Shown here: piece by piece, positions 1-12,000 of the stretch
Layout of the letters: the number at the start of each line of letters is the position of its first letter
Position numbering within the stretch: the first letter of the stretch is position 1
From: Pseudomonas sessilinigenes
Lineage (GTDB): Bacteria; Pseudomonadota; Gammaproteobacteria; Pseudomonadales; Pseudomonadaceae
Reading direction: 5' to 3'
DNA: 64,000 nt
NCBI RefSeq assembly: GCF_003850565.1
Contig: NZ_CP027706.1
Location: forward strand, 186,001-250,000
Notes under the pieces: model-generated
Database searches by the model: none
What the model was told of the DNA's origin: nothing
Seen by the model: only the letters and a program-made list of their open reading frames with translations
Translations under genes and position numbers: made by a program

Positions 1-51
1 CTGAGTGACCGCGAAGCCCCGATCTATTTCCGCCTGGATCTTTTTCTCTAA
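1..51 (+). CDS. C-terminal end of an upstream gene, probably the TpsB/CdiB outer-membrane transporter (partial)
   Basis: The first 17 codons in frame 1 end with TAA at 49-51 and encode a tail finishing in Tyr-Phe-Arg-Leu-Asp-Leu-Phe-Leu. An alternating aromatic/hydrophobic end fits a beta-barrel outer-membrane protein. The gene sits 27 bases upstream of cdiA, where CdiB/FhaC-type two-partner transporters are normally encoded. Only 16 residues are visible, so the family call rests on position and on the character of the tail. Confidence 0.5.
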   Translation: MSDREAPIYFRLDLFL

Positions 52-78
52 TTTCGCTCTTTACCCGAGATACCCGAC

Positions 79-3000
79 ATGGACGTTCGTCAGTTTGCCT
101 TCCTGGCCCGCCAGCCCTCCGCCGCCCTGCAATCGCGTGATTCGTTCTGGGGCCTGTCCAAGCGTGGCCTGGCGTTCATCCTGGCCAACGTGATGTTCTG
201 GCAGCCGCTGGTGGTGATGGCCGACGGCATCGTAGTCAACGGCAGCGGCACCACGCTCGGCCAGGCGGGCAATGGCGTGCCTGTCGTCAACATTGCCGCG
301 CCCAATGGCGGTGGGTTGTCCCACAACAAGTTCAGCGACTACAACGTCGGCCAGCAGGGCGTGATCCTCAACAACGCCACCGACCGTACCCAGTCCACGC
401 AACTGGGCGGGATCATCCTCGGCAACCCCAACCTGGGTGGCCGCGCGGCCAATGTGATCCTCAACGAGGTCAACGGCGGCAGTCCGAGCCAACTCAAGGG
501 CTACACCGAAGTGGCGGGGCAATCGGCCCATGTGATCGTCGCCAACCCCTACGGCGTCACCTGCAATGGCTGCGGGTTCATCAACACCCCGAAAACCACC
601 CTGACCACCGGCAAGCCGGTGATCGAGAATGGCCAGCTGCAGCGCTACCAGGTGGACCAGGGCAGCGTGGCCATCGAAGGTGCAGGGCTCAACGCGAGCA
701 ATATCGACCAGTTCGAGATCATCACCCGCAGCGCCAAGGTCAACGCCCAGATCCAGGCCCGGCACCTGGCGCTGGTCACGGGCGCCAACGACGTCGACGC
801 CCAGACCCTCAAGGCCACCGCCCGGGCCGCCAACCCGGCGGATGCACCGCAACTGGCCATCGACTCCTCGGCCCTGGGCGGCATGTACGCCGGGGCGATC
901 AAGCTGGTGGGCACCGAAGCCGGCGTGGGGGTGAAGCTCGACGGCAAGCTGATCGCCAGCGGTGGCGATATCCAGCTCGACGCCAACGGCCAGTTGCGCA
1001 TGGCCCAAGTGACGGCCGACAAGGGCGCAGTGGCGATCAAGGCCCAGGGCCTGGAGACCCAGGGCGCGGTGTATGCCGGGACCGAACTGAAGGTTGAAAC
1101 CCAGGGCGACCTGCACAACCGCAACAACCTGGTGGCCCGGGACCGCATCACGCTCACCAGCGGCGGCGCCTTGAACAACCAGGGCATCATCGAGGCCGGG
1201 GTCAATGCCGACAACAGCCGCAATGCCCAGGGCGATTTGAGCCTGAGTGCGCAGAGCCTGAACAACGCCGGCAAGAGCCTGGTGGCCAGCCGTGATGTGA
1301 GCGTGACCACCACGCAAACCCTGGACAACCAGGGCGGCACCCTCAGCGGGCAGCGCCAGGTCACGGTCAATGCCGGGACCCTGGACAACCGCCACCAGGG
1401 CCGGGTGCTCAGTGCCGGTAACACCGACCTGACTGCCGGCCAGCTGCTCAATACCCAGGGTGGCCTGGTCAACAGCGGCGCCAATCTCAACGCCCAGGTG
1501 GGGCGGGTGGACAACAGTGGCGGCGAGCTGTCCACCCCCGGCAACCTGACCCTGCAAGTGACCAGCCTGGACAACGTGGCGGGCCTGGCATCCGCTGGCC
1601 AGCACCTGCGCCTGGACGCCAGCGGCACGCTGAACAACCGCACCGGCCAGCTCACCAGCTTGCAAACCCTGGAGCTCAAGGCCGCGAAGGTTGACAACAA
1701 CGCGGGACGCATCGCCAGCAACCAAACTCTGAATGCCAGTGTCTCGGGCCTGGAGCAGGGCAATGGCGGACGCCTGACCAGCACCACGGAACTGACCCTG
1801 GACCTCAATCACGGCCACCTGGACAACCAGGGCGGTCTGATCAACGCCCCGAGGCTGGCGTTGAAGAATCTCGACAGCGTGGACAACCGCCATGGCGAGA
1901 TTTCCAGCGCCCAGGCCTTCACCCTGATGGCTCGAAGCCTGGATAACAGCCATGGCAAGTTGTTGGCCAACCAGGCCCTGACCCTGCGTCTTGACCAGGC
2001 GCTGGTCAACGTTGAAGGCCTGATCTTTGCCACTGGCCTGGATGCCCAGGCCGCCAGCCTGGATAACCATGACGGCGTGCTGACCAGCAAGGCCGACCTG
2101 GCCCTGGGCCTGGCTGACGCTGCGAATAACCAGGGTGGGGAGATTTCCAGCCTCGGGACCACTCGCATCAAGGGCACCCGCCTGGATAACGGCGACGGCC
2201 AGGTGAGCGGCGATGCGGCACTGGACATTACCCTGAGCGGCGCCCTGGACAACCGCAAGGGCATGCTTGGCTCGGCCTTGAGCCTCGACCTCAATGCCGC
2301 CAGCCTGGACAACCGCGAGGGTGGCAGCCTGGTCAGCGATGGCCGTCTGAATGCCCATCTCCAGGGGCTGCTGGACAACCAGCAGGGTACGATCAACGCC
2401 AAGGGTGCGCTTGAGGTGCAGGCCAGTCGGCTGGACAACCGCCATGGCAGCCTCGATGGCAAGGACTTGCTGACCTTGCGCGCCGATGCCCTGGATAACC
2501 GCACCGGCAAGCTGCGGGCCCAACAGAAGCTGCAACTCGACGTCGAGCAACTGGATAACCGCCAGCAAGGGCTGTTGCATAGCCTGGCGGCCCTGAGCTT
2601 CAAGGGCGCGCACCTGGACAACCGTGGTGGGCTGCTCAGCGCCGCAGGGCCGTTGCGCCTGGAGGCCGCCAGCCTGGATAACGGTACAGGGCGGATTTCC
2701 AGCAAGAGCACCCTGGTCGCCCAGCTCACCCGCGTCCTCAACCAGCATGGCGAGTTGGTGGCCGAAGGCGACCTGGAGCTCAGTGGGGCCTCCCTGGATA
2801 ACCGCGAGGGTGGCCTGGTAGGCGGCACAAAAGCGCTGAAACTGGACGTGGCGCAGGTCGATAACCGAGGAGGGGAGATTTCCAGCAGCCAGGGCCTGAC
2901 CCTGCACGGCACGCGCCTGGACAACAGCGACAGCGGCAAGCTCCTGGCCGGGACCGACCTGGGCTTGCACATGAGCCAGGTGCTCAACCAGAACCAGGGC

Positions 3001-6000
3001 CTGCTGTTTTCCAAGGGCACGGCGAACCTCACAGGGCAAACCCTGGATAACACCCGGGGCCGACTGGTGGCGCAGCAAGGGCTGGACATTGGCCTGGACC
3101 ACGCCCTGGACAACCTGCAAGGGCAGATCAGCAGCGAAGGCCTGTTGAACGCCCGGGTCGGCAACCTGGACAACACCGACGGCAAGCTGTCGAGCGTGGG
3201 AGCCCTGGAACTGGCCAGTAGCGCGGCACTGGTCAATCGCAACGGCTCGATCACCACCGACGCCGGGTTGCTCATCCACAGCCAGGACCTGGACAACAGT
3301 CAGCAGGGCCTGCTGAGCGGCAAGGGTGCGACGCGGATCGACACGGGCATCCTGGATAACACCCAGGGTGGCAAGCTGGTCAGCGGCGACAGCCTCGAAC
3401 TCAAGGCCACCCAGCTCAGCAACGGCCAAGGCAGTCGGATCGCCAGTGAAGGCGCCCTGGACGCCAGCGTCAGCGGTTTCGATCAACAAGGCGGCGAGCT
3501 CTTCAGCAAGAGCGCCTTGACCCTGGACCTCAACCAGGGCCGGTTGACCAACCACAAGGGCTTGATCAATGCACCGCTGCTGGTGCTGAAGAACCTGGCC
3601 GAGGTGGACAACCAGGATGGCGAGATCTCCAGCGCCCAGGCTTTCACCCTGGCCGCTCGCAGCCTGGACAACGGCAGCGGCAAGCTGATCAGCCAGCAGG
3701 GCCTGACCCTGCGCATCGAACAGGCCCTGAGCAACCTCAAGGGCCTGGTGTCGGCCAAGACCCTGGATCTGCACAGCCAAAGCCTGGACAACGGCGCCGG
3801 GCTGATCAGCAGTCGCGGTACGCAATTACTCAAGGTCGACACTCGCCTGCTCAACCAGGACGGCACCGTGATCGCCGATGAACGCCTGGAGCTGCAGGCC
3901 GCTGGCGTGGATAACCGCAAGGGGCAGGTATCCGGCAAGGCCGAGGTGGTCGCCAGGATCGCCAGCCTGGACAACCAGGGCGGGCAACTGGTGGCTGGCA
4001 ATACCCTGCTGCTGCGTGGCGATTCCCTGGACAACCGCCAGGGTGGCCTGGTGGGTGCGACCCAGGGGCTGCAACTGACGGTCGCGGCCATGGACAACCG
4101 TGGCGGTGAATTGTCGAGCCGGGCCGACGTGACCCTGGGCGGCAGCCACCTGGACAACGGCGATGGCGGCAAGGTGCTCAGCGAGGGGCGCCTGGCCCTG
4201 GTCGTGGCCCAGGTGCTCAACCGCAACAAGGGTCTGCTCTCGGGCAAGGCCGGCCTGGGCCTGGATGGCAGCCACCTGGACAACACCGATGGCCTGTTGC
4301 TGACCCAGCAAGACCTCAAGGTGCGCCTGCAAGGCGATCTGGACAATCGCCAGGGCCTGATCAGCGCCGAGGGCAACCTGACGCTCGAAGGCCAGGCCCT
4401 GGATAACCGCCGGGGCAGTGTTTCCAGTGCCCAAGCCTTGACCCTGGAACAGCGTGGGGACGTGCTCAACCAGCAGGGCGAGATCGTCACCGATGGCGCG
4501 TTGCTGCTCGGCAGTGCCGGCCTGGATAACCGCAACGCGGGCAACATCAGCGCCAAAGGCGCCGCTCATGTGGTTACCACCGCTGTGGACAACAGCCAGA
4601 ACGGTCGCTTGAACAGCGGTGCCAACCTGACCCTGAAAACCGGACGCCTGACCAACCAGGACGGCGGCCGCGTGGCCAGCGCCGGTGCCTTGGACGCCAG
4701 CCTCACCGGTCTTGACCAGCAGGGCGGCCAGCTGTTCAGCAACACCGCCCTGACCCTGGACCTGGGCCAGGGGCCGTTGAACAACCATAAAGGCCTGATC
4801 AACGCACCGTTGCTGGTGCTCAAGAACCTTGGGCAGGTGAACAACCAGGGCGGTGAGATCTCCTCGGCCCAGGCCTTCACCCTGGCCGCGCAAAACCTCG
4901 ACAACAGCAATGGCAAGGTCCTGAGCAATCAGGCCCTGACCCTGCGCATCGACCAGGCCCTGGGCAACCTCAAGGGCCTGATCGCAGCGGCGGCCCTCGA
5001 TGTCCGGGCCGCCAGCCTGGATAACAGCGGCGGCACCCTGACCAGCCGTGGCGATCTCGACCTGCAATTGGCAGGCGCCTTGAACAACAGCCAGCAAGGC
5101 CTGATCAACGCCACCGGTAGCTTGAACCTCGACAGCAGCGCCGTGGACAACCGCGGTGGTTCGCTCCTGGGCGGCGCCATTGCCGTGGACCTGGGCAACG
5201 CCACCGGCGACGTGAACAACGACGATGGCCTGATCAGCACCGACGGCCAACTGCGCATCACCCACCTGCGTGACCTGAGTAACCGCCGCGGCGAAGTCTC
5301 CAGCCACCAGAGCCTGGAGTTGGCGGCGCGCAAGCTGGACAACAGCGCCGGCAAGCTGATCAGCAACCAGCAGTTGAACCTCACGGCCCAAGGCCTGGAC
5401 AACCAGGGCGGCCTGGTTTCCGGTTGGCAGGGCCTGAGTGCCAACCTGGGCAGCCTGGACAACCGCAACCTGGGAACCCTGTCCAGTCGCAGCGGTGCAC
5501 TGGATGCCCAAGTCAGCGGCGACCTGCAAAACAGTGGTGCCGGGGCCCTGGTCAGCCAGAAAGCCCTGACGGTGGCGGCGGCCAACCTGGACAACAGTAA
5601 CGGCGGCATCCTCTCCAGCGGTGCCGGGCAGAGCCTGAACGTCAGCGGCCTGCTGAGCAATGCCCAGGGAGGCCTGATCGACAGCGGCGCGACCCTGGTG
5701 CTGAACGCCATGACCCTGGGCAACGCCAGCGGCACCATCAATGCCCAGCAGGCGCTGAGCCTCAACGCCACGCGCCTGGACAACAGCCACGGGAGCTTGG
5801 TGGGCAATGCCGCGGTGACCCTCGACCTGCTGGGCAACCTGGACAACACCCAGGGCAAGTTGGCCAGTGGTGGCCCGCTGCGTATCGAGCGGGCCGGGCA
5901 GATCGACAACCAGGGCGGGCAGCTTGCCAGCCAGGGCCTGTTGAAGCTGTTCGCGGCCGGCCTGGACAACCGCAATCGCGGCACGGTGGCCGCCAACGAA

Positions 6001-9000
6001 CAACTGACCCTGCATGTCGACGGCGCCTTGCACAACAGCGGCGACGGCCTGATCTACAGCCAGAATGCCGCTATCGATTTGCGTGCCGCCAGCCTGGCCA
6101 ATGCCAAGGGCACCCTGCAAAGCCAGGGTGCCCTGGACCTGACCACGGGCGATATCGATAACCAGGGCGGGCACCTTGTGGCCAAGGCCGGCGACCTGAC
6201 CCTCGCCGCCGGGGCCCTGGATAACCGCGGTGGTGTGCTGTCCAGTCTCCAGGGAGCACTGACCGCCAACCTGGATGGCGTGCTGAAAAACGGCTACGAC
6301 CTGAATGACAAACGCCAGGGCGGCGTGATCCAGGCCCAGCGCCTGAGCCTCAGGGCCCTGGCGGGTATCGACAACTACGGTGGGCGCATTTCGGCACAAA
6401 GTGACGACGCGCTGATCAGCACCGGCGACTTCGACAACCGCAACGGTGGTCTTTATGCCAAGGGCCTGGTCAAGGTCTCTGGCGGCAACTTCGATAACAG
6501 CGGCGACCAGGACGGGCAGATCGCTGGCCGGCAGATCGATCTCGACCTCAGCGGTGCGCTGAACAACCGCCTGGGCATCATCGAGAGCGACAGCACCCTG
6601 GCGATCAAGGCCGCCAGCCTCGACAACCAGGCCGGGCAACTGCGCGCCCTGGGCACCAGCGGCAGCACCCGATTCGAGATCGGCGGGCAGTTCGACAATC
6701 GCAATGGCACCCTGGAAAGCGCCAACACGGACTTGAGCCTGGGCGTGGGCAGCTTCCTCAATGGCGGCGGCAGCCTGTTGCATGTCGGCCGGGGCACCTT
6801 CGACATTGCCACCGCCAACGTCACCGGCGCCGGCGGCAGTATCGTCACTCGCGGTGGGCTGACCCTCAACGCCGACAGTTGGAACAACAGCAACGTGATC
6901 CAGGCCGGGCGCCTGACGGTCAACGTCGGGCAATTCAGCCAGAGTGCCAGCGGCCAGTTGCTGGCCAGCGAGGCGCTGGTCGGCAGCGGTGGCAACTGGA
7001 GCAACGATGGCCTGATCGCCAGCGATGCCAGCCTCAGTCTCAACCTGAACGGTGCCTACTCGGGCAGTGGTCGCGTGAGCAGCCGCGGCACCCTGGGCCT
7101 GACAGCCGGGCAACTGGACCTCAACAGTGCCGCCAGTATCGCTGGCGGTGGCGACACCTCGGTGTCGGTGGCTGGCCAATTGAACAATGCCGGGCGCCTG
7201 ACCTCCGCTGCCAGGCTCGACCTGGTCGCGGGCGGTATCGCCAACCAGGGAACCCTCGGCGCGGGCGGTGACCTGGTACTGACCACCGGTGCCCTGGTCA
7301 ACGACCATGGGCTGGTATTCAGTGGCGGCGACATGGGCTTGCGGGTCGAGAGCCTGACCAACAGCTATGCCGATGTGTACAGCCTGGGCAACCTGGCGAT
7401 CGACCGGGATGGCAAGGGCACCCTGGCCAACCGTATCGTCAACCGTTCCGGCTCGCTGCAAAGCGATGGGTCGATGGCACTGGCGGCCAGTACCATCGAG
7501 AACGTGCGGGCAGTGCTGAAAACCGACAACAAGGGCATCTACACCGCTCGCATCGGCGAAATCGCTTGTATCAAGGGGGTCAACGCCGGGGACTGTGGGG
7601 GCAAGCGCAACCACGTCTGGGAAGTCGTCCAGCGTGACAAGTTCGAAGTCACCGAGGCTAGCGCCGCATCGAGCATTACCGCTGGCGCCAACCTGACGAT
7701 CAAGGGCGGCGACCTGCTCAACCAGAGCAGCACCATCGCCGCCGGGGGTGGCCTGGTCGCCACGGTCAACAACCTGACCAACAGCGGCATCGAAACCGGC
7801 GAGACCGAAACCACCCGGGTGTTCCGCTCGCAACGGACCAAGAACGCAGGGTCCTGGTACAACGTCGCCAGTGCCGTCACCAACAAATACTGGTTCCAGA
7901 GCGCGGGTTACAACCCCAATGACCTGGGCGGCCTGGAAGGTGCCTTGGCCGGCTTTATTGGCATGACCGAGGCTGAGCTGCCGCAGTTTGGCAAGAGTGT
8001 AAAAATCGCCGGTGGCGACCAGAGCTATGCGGCGGTGATGCAAGCCGGTGGCGCCGTGAACATCAACGCTGGCAACGGCATCGATAACAGCGTGGTACGC
8101 CCGGGCTATACCTACATTGGCAGTGGCGCCCGGACCAACACCGACGCGCCCGGCACCACCTTCGCGACCCGTATCACGCTCAACCAGCAGTTGCCACCAG
8201 ACCTTGCCCAGCAGCAGGTCAATCCCCTGGCCCTGCCCGGCTTCAGCCTGCCGACGGGTAAAAACGGCCTGTTTCGCCTCAGCGGCCAGAGCGGCAGTAC
8301 GCCCGCCACCACGGCTCCACAGAGCTGGACCATGGGCGGTGCGAGCCTGAGCAGCACGCAGCGCCAGCAAGGCCAGGCGGCTCCCCAGGTGCGGGACATC
8401 AACATGGCCGATACCGCCCAGGTGACTGCCCGTTCCGCCGACCTGAACGCGGTCGCTCCGGTCCTGGCCCAGGTCGGTGGCGAGGCCCGGGTGGTCGACA
8501 GCAGCCTGCCTGCCACCGGCACGGTACCAGGGCCAGTGCTGCCCGGGCGTTCGACGGCGGATGCAGGCATCAGCCAGCCCGCCACCCTGAACGGCCAGTC
8601 GCAGATGCCGGTCAGCGTCGAGCGCGTACAGGGCCTGCCGGACAGCAGCGTGCGCAGCAATCCGCACAAGTACCTGATCGAAACCAACCCGGTCCTCACC
8701 GACCTCAAGCAGTTCATGAGCTCCGACTACTTGTTGTCCAACCTGGGCTACAACCCGGACGACAGCGCCAAGCGCCTGGGCGATGGCTTCTACGAACAGA
8801 AGCTGATCCAGCAAGCGGTAACCGCCCGCACCGGCCAGCGCTTCATCAATGGCCAGGACACCGACGAGAAGCTGTTCAAGTACCTGATGGACAACGCCAT
8901 CAAGAGCAAGCAGCAGCTCAACCTGGCAGTCGGAGTGAGCCTGACCTCCGAGCAGGTGGCGGCCCTGACCCACGACATCGTCTGGTTGGAAAATGCCGAA

Positions 9001-12000
9001 GTGAATGGCGAGCAGGTGCTGGTGCCGGTGCTCTACCTGGCCCACTCCAACAATCGCCTGGCACCCAATGGCGCCTTGATCGCTGGCAGCGACGTCAACC
9101 TGATCGCCGGGCAAGACCTGAACAACGTCGGCACCCTGCGGGCGACCAACAACCTTTCGGCCCAGGCCGGACAGAACCTGGTCAACAGCGGCCTGGTGGA
9201 GGCTGGCAACCGCCTCGATCTGCTGGCGGGCAACAACCTGGTGAACAAGGCTGGAGGCATCATCGCTGGCCGTGATGTGAACCTCACCGCGACCCGGGGC
9301 GACGTGCTCAACGAGCGCACCTTGACCAGCCACCAGAGCAGCAACGGCAGCTACGCCCAGCAACGGGATTTCGTCGACAACGCGGCCAGGGTGGAGGCTG
9401 CGAACAACCTGGTCATCAACGCCGGACGCGACCTGAACAACAACGGCGGTGTGCTCAAGAGCGGTGCGGATACCAGCCTCAAGGCGGGGCGTGACGTCAA
9501 CCTCAGCGCGGTGGAGCAGGTGGTCAGCAACGACCGGGGCACACGCTACAACGACCTGAGCGTGACCCAGAACGGCTCCAGCTTGCAGTCCGGGCGTGAT
9601 CTTGCGATCAGCGCAGGGCGCGACATCACCGCCATCGCCAGCCAGATCGAGGCCAAGCGCGATGTGACGATGTCGGCCACGGAAAACCTGAACCTGGTTT
9701 CAGCCGCCAATGAGCAGCACTCGGCGAGCAAGACCAAGAAGGTGACGAGCCAGGAGGATCATGTTCAGCAGGTGTCGACCACCCTGGCCGCTGGCGGCAA
9801 TGTCACGCTCAAGGCCGGTGAAGATCTGCAATTGATTGCCAGCCGGGTGACGGCGGGGAATGAAGCTTATTTGTATGCCGTGGGTGATGTGAACCTGGAT
9901 GCGGCCCAGAACAGTGACTACAGCTACTACCGCAAGACCAAGACCAGTAGCTCAGGGCTTTCCAGCACTCAGAAAACACGTATCGACAGCAGCAGTTCAA
10001 CCACGCAGGAGGGATCCTCCGTCAGTGGCGATAAAGTGGTTGTGCGCGCTGGGCAGGATATCGGCGTTACTGCCAGCAATGTCGTATCCACCCAATCCAC
10101 CAGCCTGGTCGCTGGGCGCAATGTCGCCATCGACAGTGCTACGCAAACCAGTGAAGAAAGTCATTCGACGTCGAAGAAGAAATCCGGCCTGTTGAGCAGT
10201 GGCGGTATCGGCTTCACCTTGGGATCGTCTTCGCTTCAGAACACCTCGACCAGCTCCAGCGAGAATGCCAAGGTCAGTACCATCGGCAGTGTGCTGGGCA
10301 ACGTCGATATCCAGGCCGGCAAGGACCTGGGCATAAAAGGATCTGACGTCGTCGCCGGCAAGGACATCAACCTCGTTGGGCAGAATGTCAGCATCCTTGC
10401 GGCGGAGAATCACAACCGCAGCGAGCAGACCTCCAAGAGCAAGACCAGCGGCCTGACCCTGGCTCTTTCCGGCACCGTTGGCAGCGCTATCGATACGGCG
10501 TACCAGACAACCAAGCAAGCCAAGGAAGAAGACGACAGTCGGCTCTCTGCCCTGCAAGGCATAAAGGCCGGCCTTACAGGTATCCAGGCCTGGCAGGCAG
10601 CGCAGCAAAATGGCGGGATGAACGCTGACAATGTGGGGCAGTTCGTTGGCATCAGCCTGTCCCTTGGGTCGCAGAAGTCCAGTTCCAAGCAAACCCAGGA
10701 ACAGACAGTGAGCCAGGGGAGCAGCCTGAATGCGGGAGGAAGTCTCAGCATTCTGGCTACCGGCAAGGAGAGTCTTGGAAGCGATGGCGACATCAATGTT
10801 CATGGCAGCAAGTTGCAGGCTGCCAAGGACCTCAAACTCGTAGCCAATCGCGATATCAATCTGGATGCCGCGGCAAATACCCAAAGGCTGGATGGCAAGA
10901 ACAGCAGCAGCGGTGGCGCCGTTGGGGCGAGCATCGGATTTGGCTCCAGTGGTGCCGGGCTGAGCATCTTCGCCAACGGCAACAAGGGAACGGGTAATGA
11001 GAAAGGTAACGGTACTACCTGGACCGAAACCACCCTAGACGCCGGTAACCACGCCAGCCTGGTCAGTGGCCGGGATGCCACGCTCAAGGGCGCGCAGGTC
11101 AACGCCGACAAGATCACCGCCAATGTAGGACGTGACCTCACACTGCAAAGCTTGCAGGACACAGACAACTACAAGTCCAAACAGAGCAATGTCAGCGCAG
11201 GGGCGAGCTTTACGATTGGCACGATGACGGGCAGCGGGTCCCTCAGTGTCAGCCAGAGCAAGATCGACTCCAAATACCAGAGCGTGCAGGAGCAAACCGG
11301 GCTGTTTGCCGGTAAGGGCGGCTATCAGGTTGAGGTAGGCAAGCACACTCAACTTGATGGCAGTGTTATTGCCAGTACAGCAGAAGCCGACAAGAACCGG
11401 CTGAGTACTGGCACCTTGGGCTGGAGTGACCTCAAGAACAAGGCCGATTACACAAGCCAGATCCAGAGCGCCAGCGTCAGCAGCGGCAACGGCGGTACGG
11501 ACGGTTTTATCAGCAATATGCCCAGTGGCACGTTGATCGCCTACAACCACAGTGGCAGTGCCAGCGGCACTACTTCATCGGCGATCTCCAACGGCACTCT
11601 GGAAATCCGTGACCCCAGCCTGCAGAAGCAAGACGTAACCACCCTCAGCCATGACGTCGAACATGCCAACGGCAGCATCAGTCCGATCTTCGATAAGGAG
11701 AAGGAGCAGAAGCGCCTGCGGCAGGTGCAACTGATTGGCGAGATTGGCACTCAGGTGACGGACATCGTTCGTACCGAAGGTCAGCTTAAGGCCGACAAAG
11801 ATGCGAGCGATGAGCTGGAGAAACTAGGCATCCATCGACCTGGAAAAAATGCCAGCAAAGAGGAGGTCGATAACTACCAGCAGAAGTTGATTGCCACTGA
11901 TGCGTACCAACGGATCATGGGCAAGTACGGTACCGGTGGTGACTACCAGCGCGTCGCGCAAGCGGTAACGGCGGCCCTGCAAGGGCTGGCAGGCGGGGAC

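Noticed and set aside
100..7500. Possible CRISPR-like regular repeats
   Set aside because: The repeats are degenerate FHA codon repeats within one open frame, with no constant repeat and unique spacer structure.
61..9363. Two very long minus-strand open frames (1,254 and 1,845 codons) antisense to cdiA
   Set aside because: They are mirror frames of the repetitive, G+C-rich cdiA gene. The translation is a low-complexity Val/Ala/Gln repeat with no start signal and no domain, and the forward protein is clearly a FHA exoprotein.
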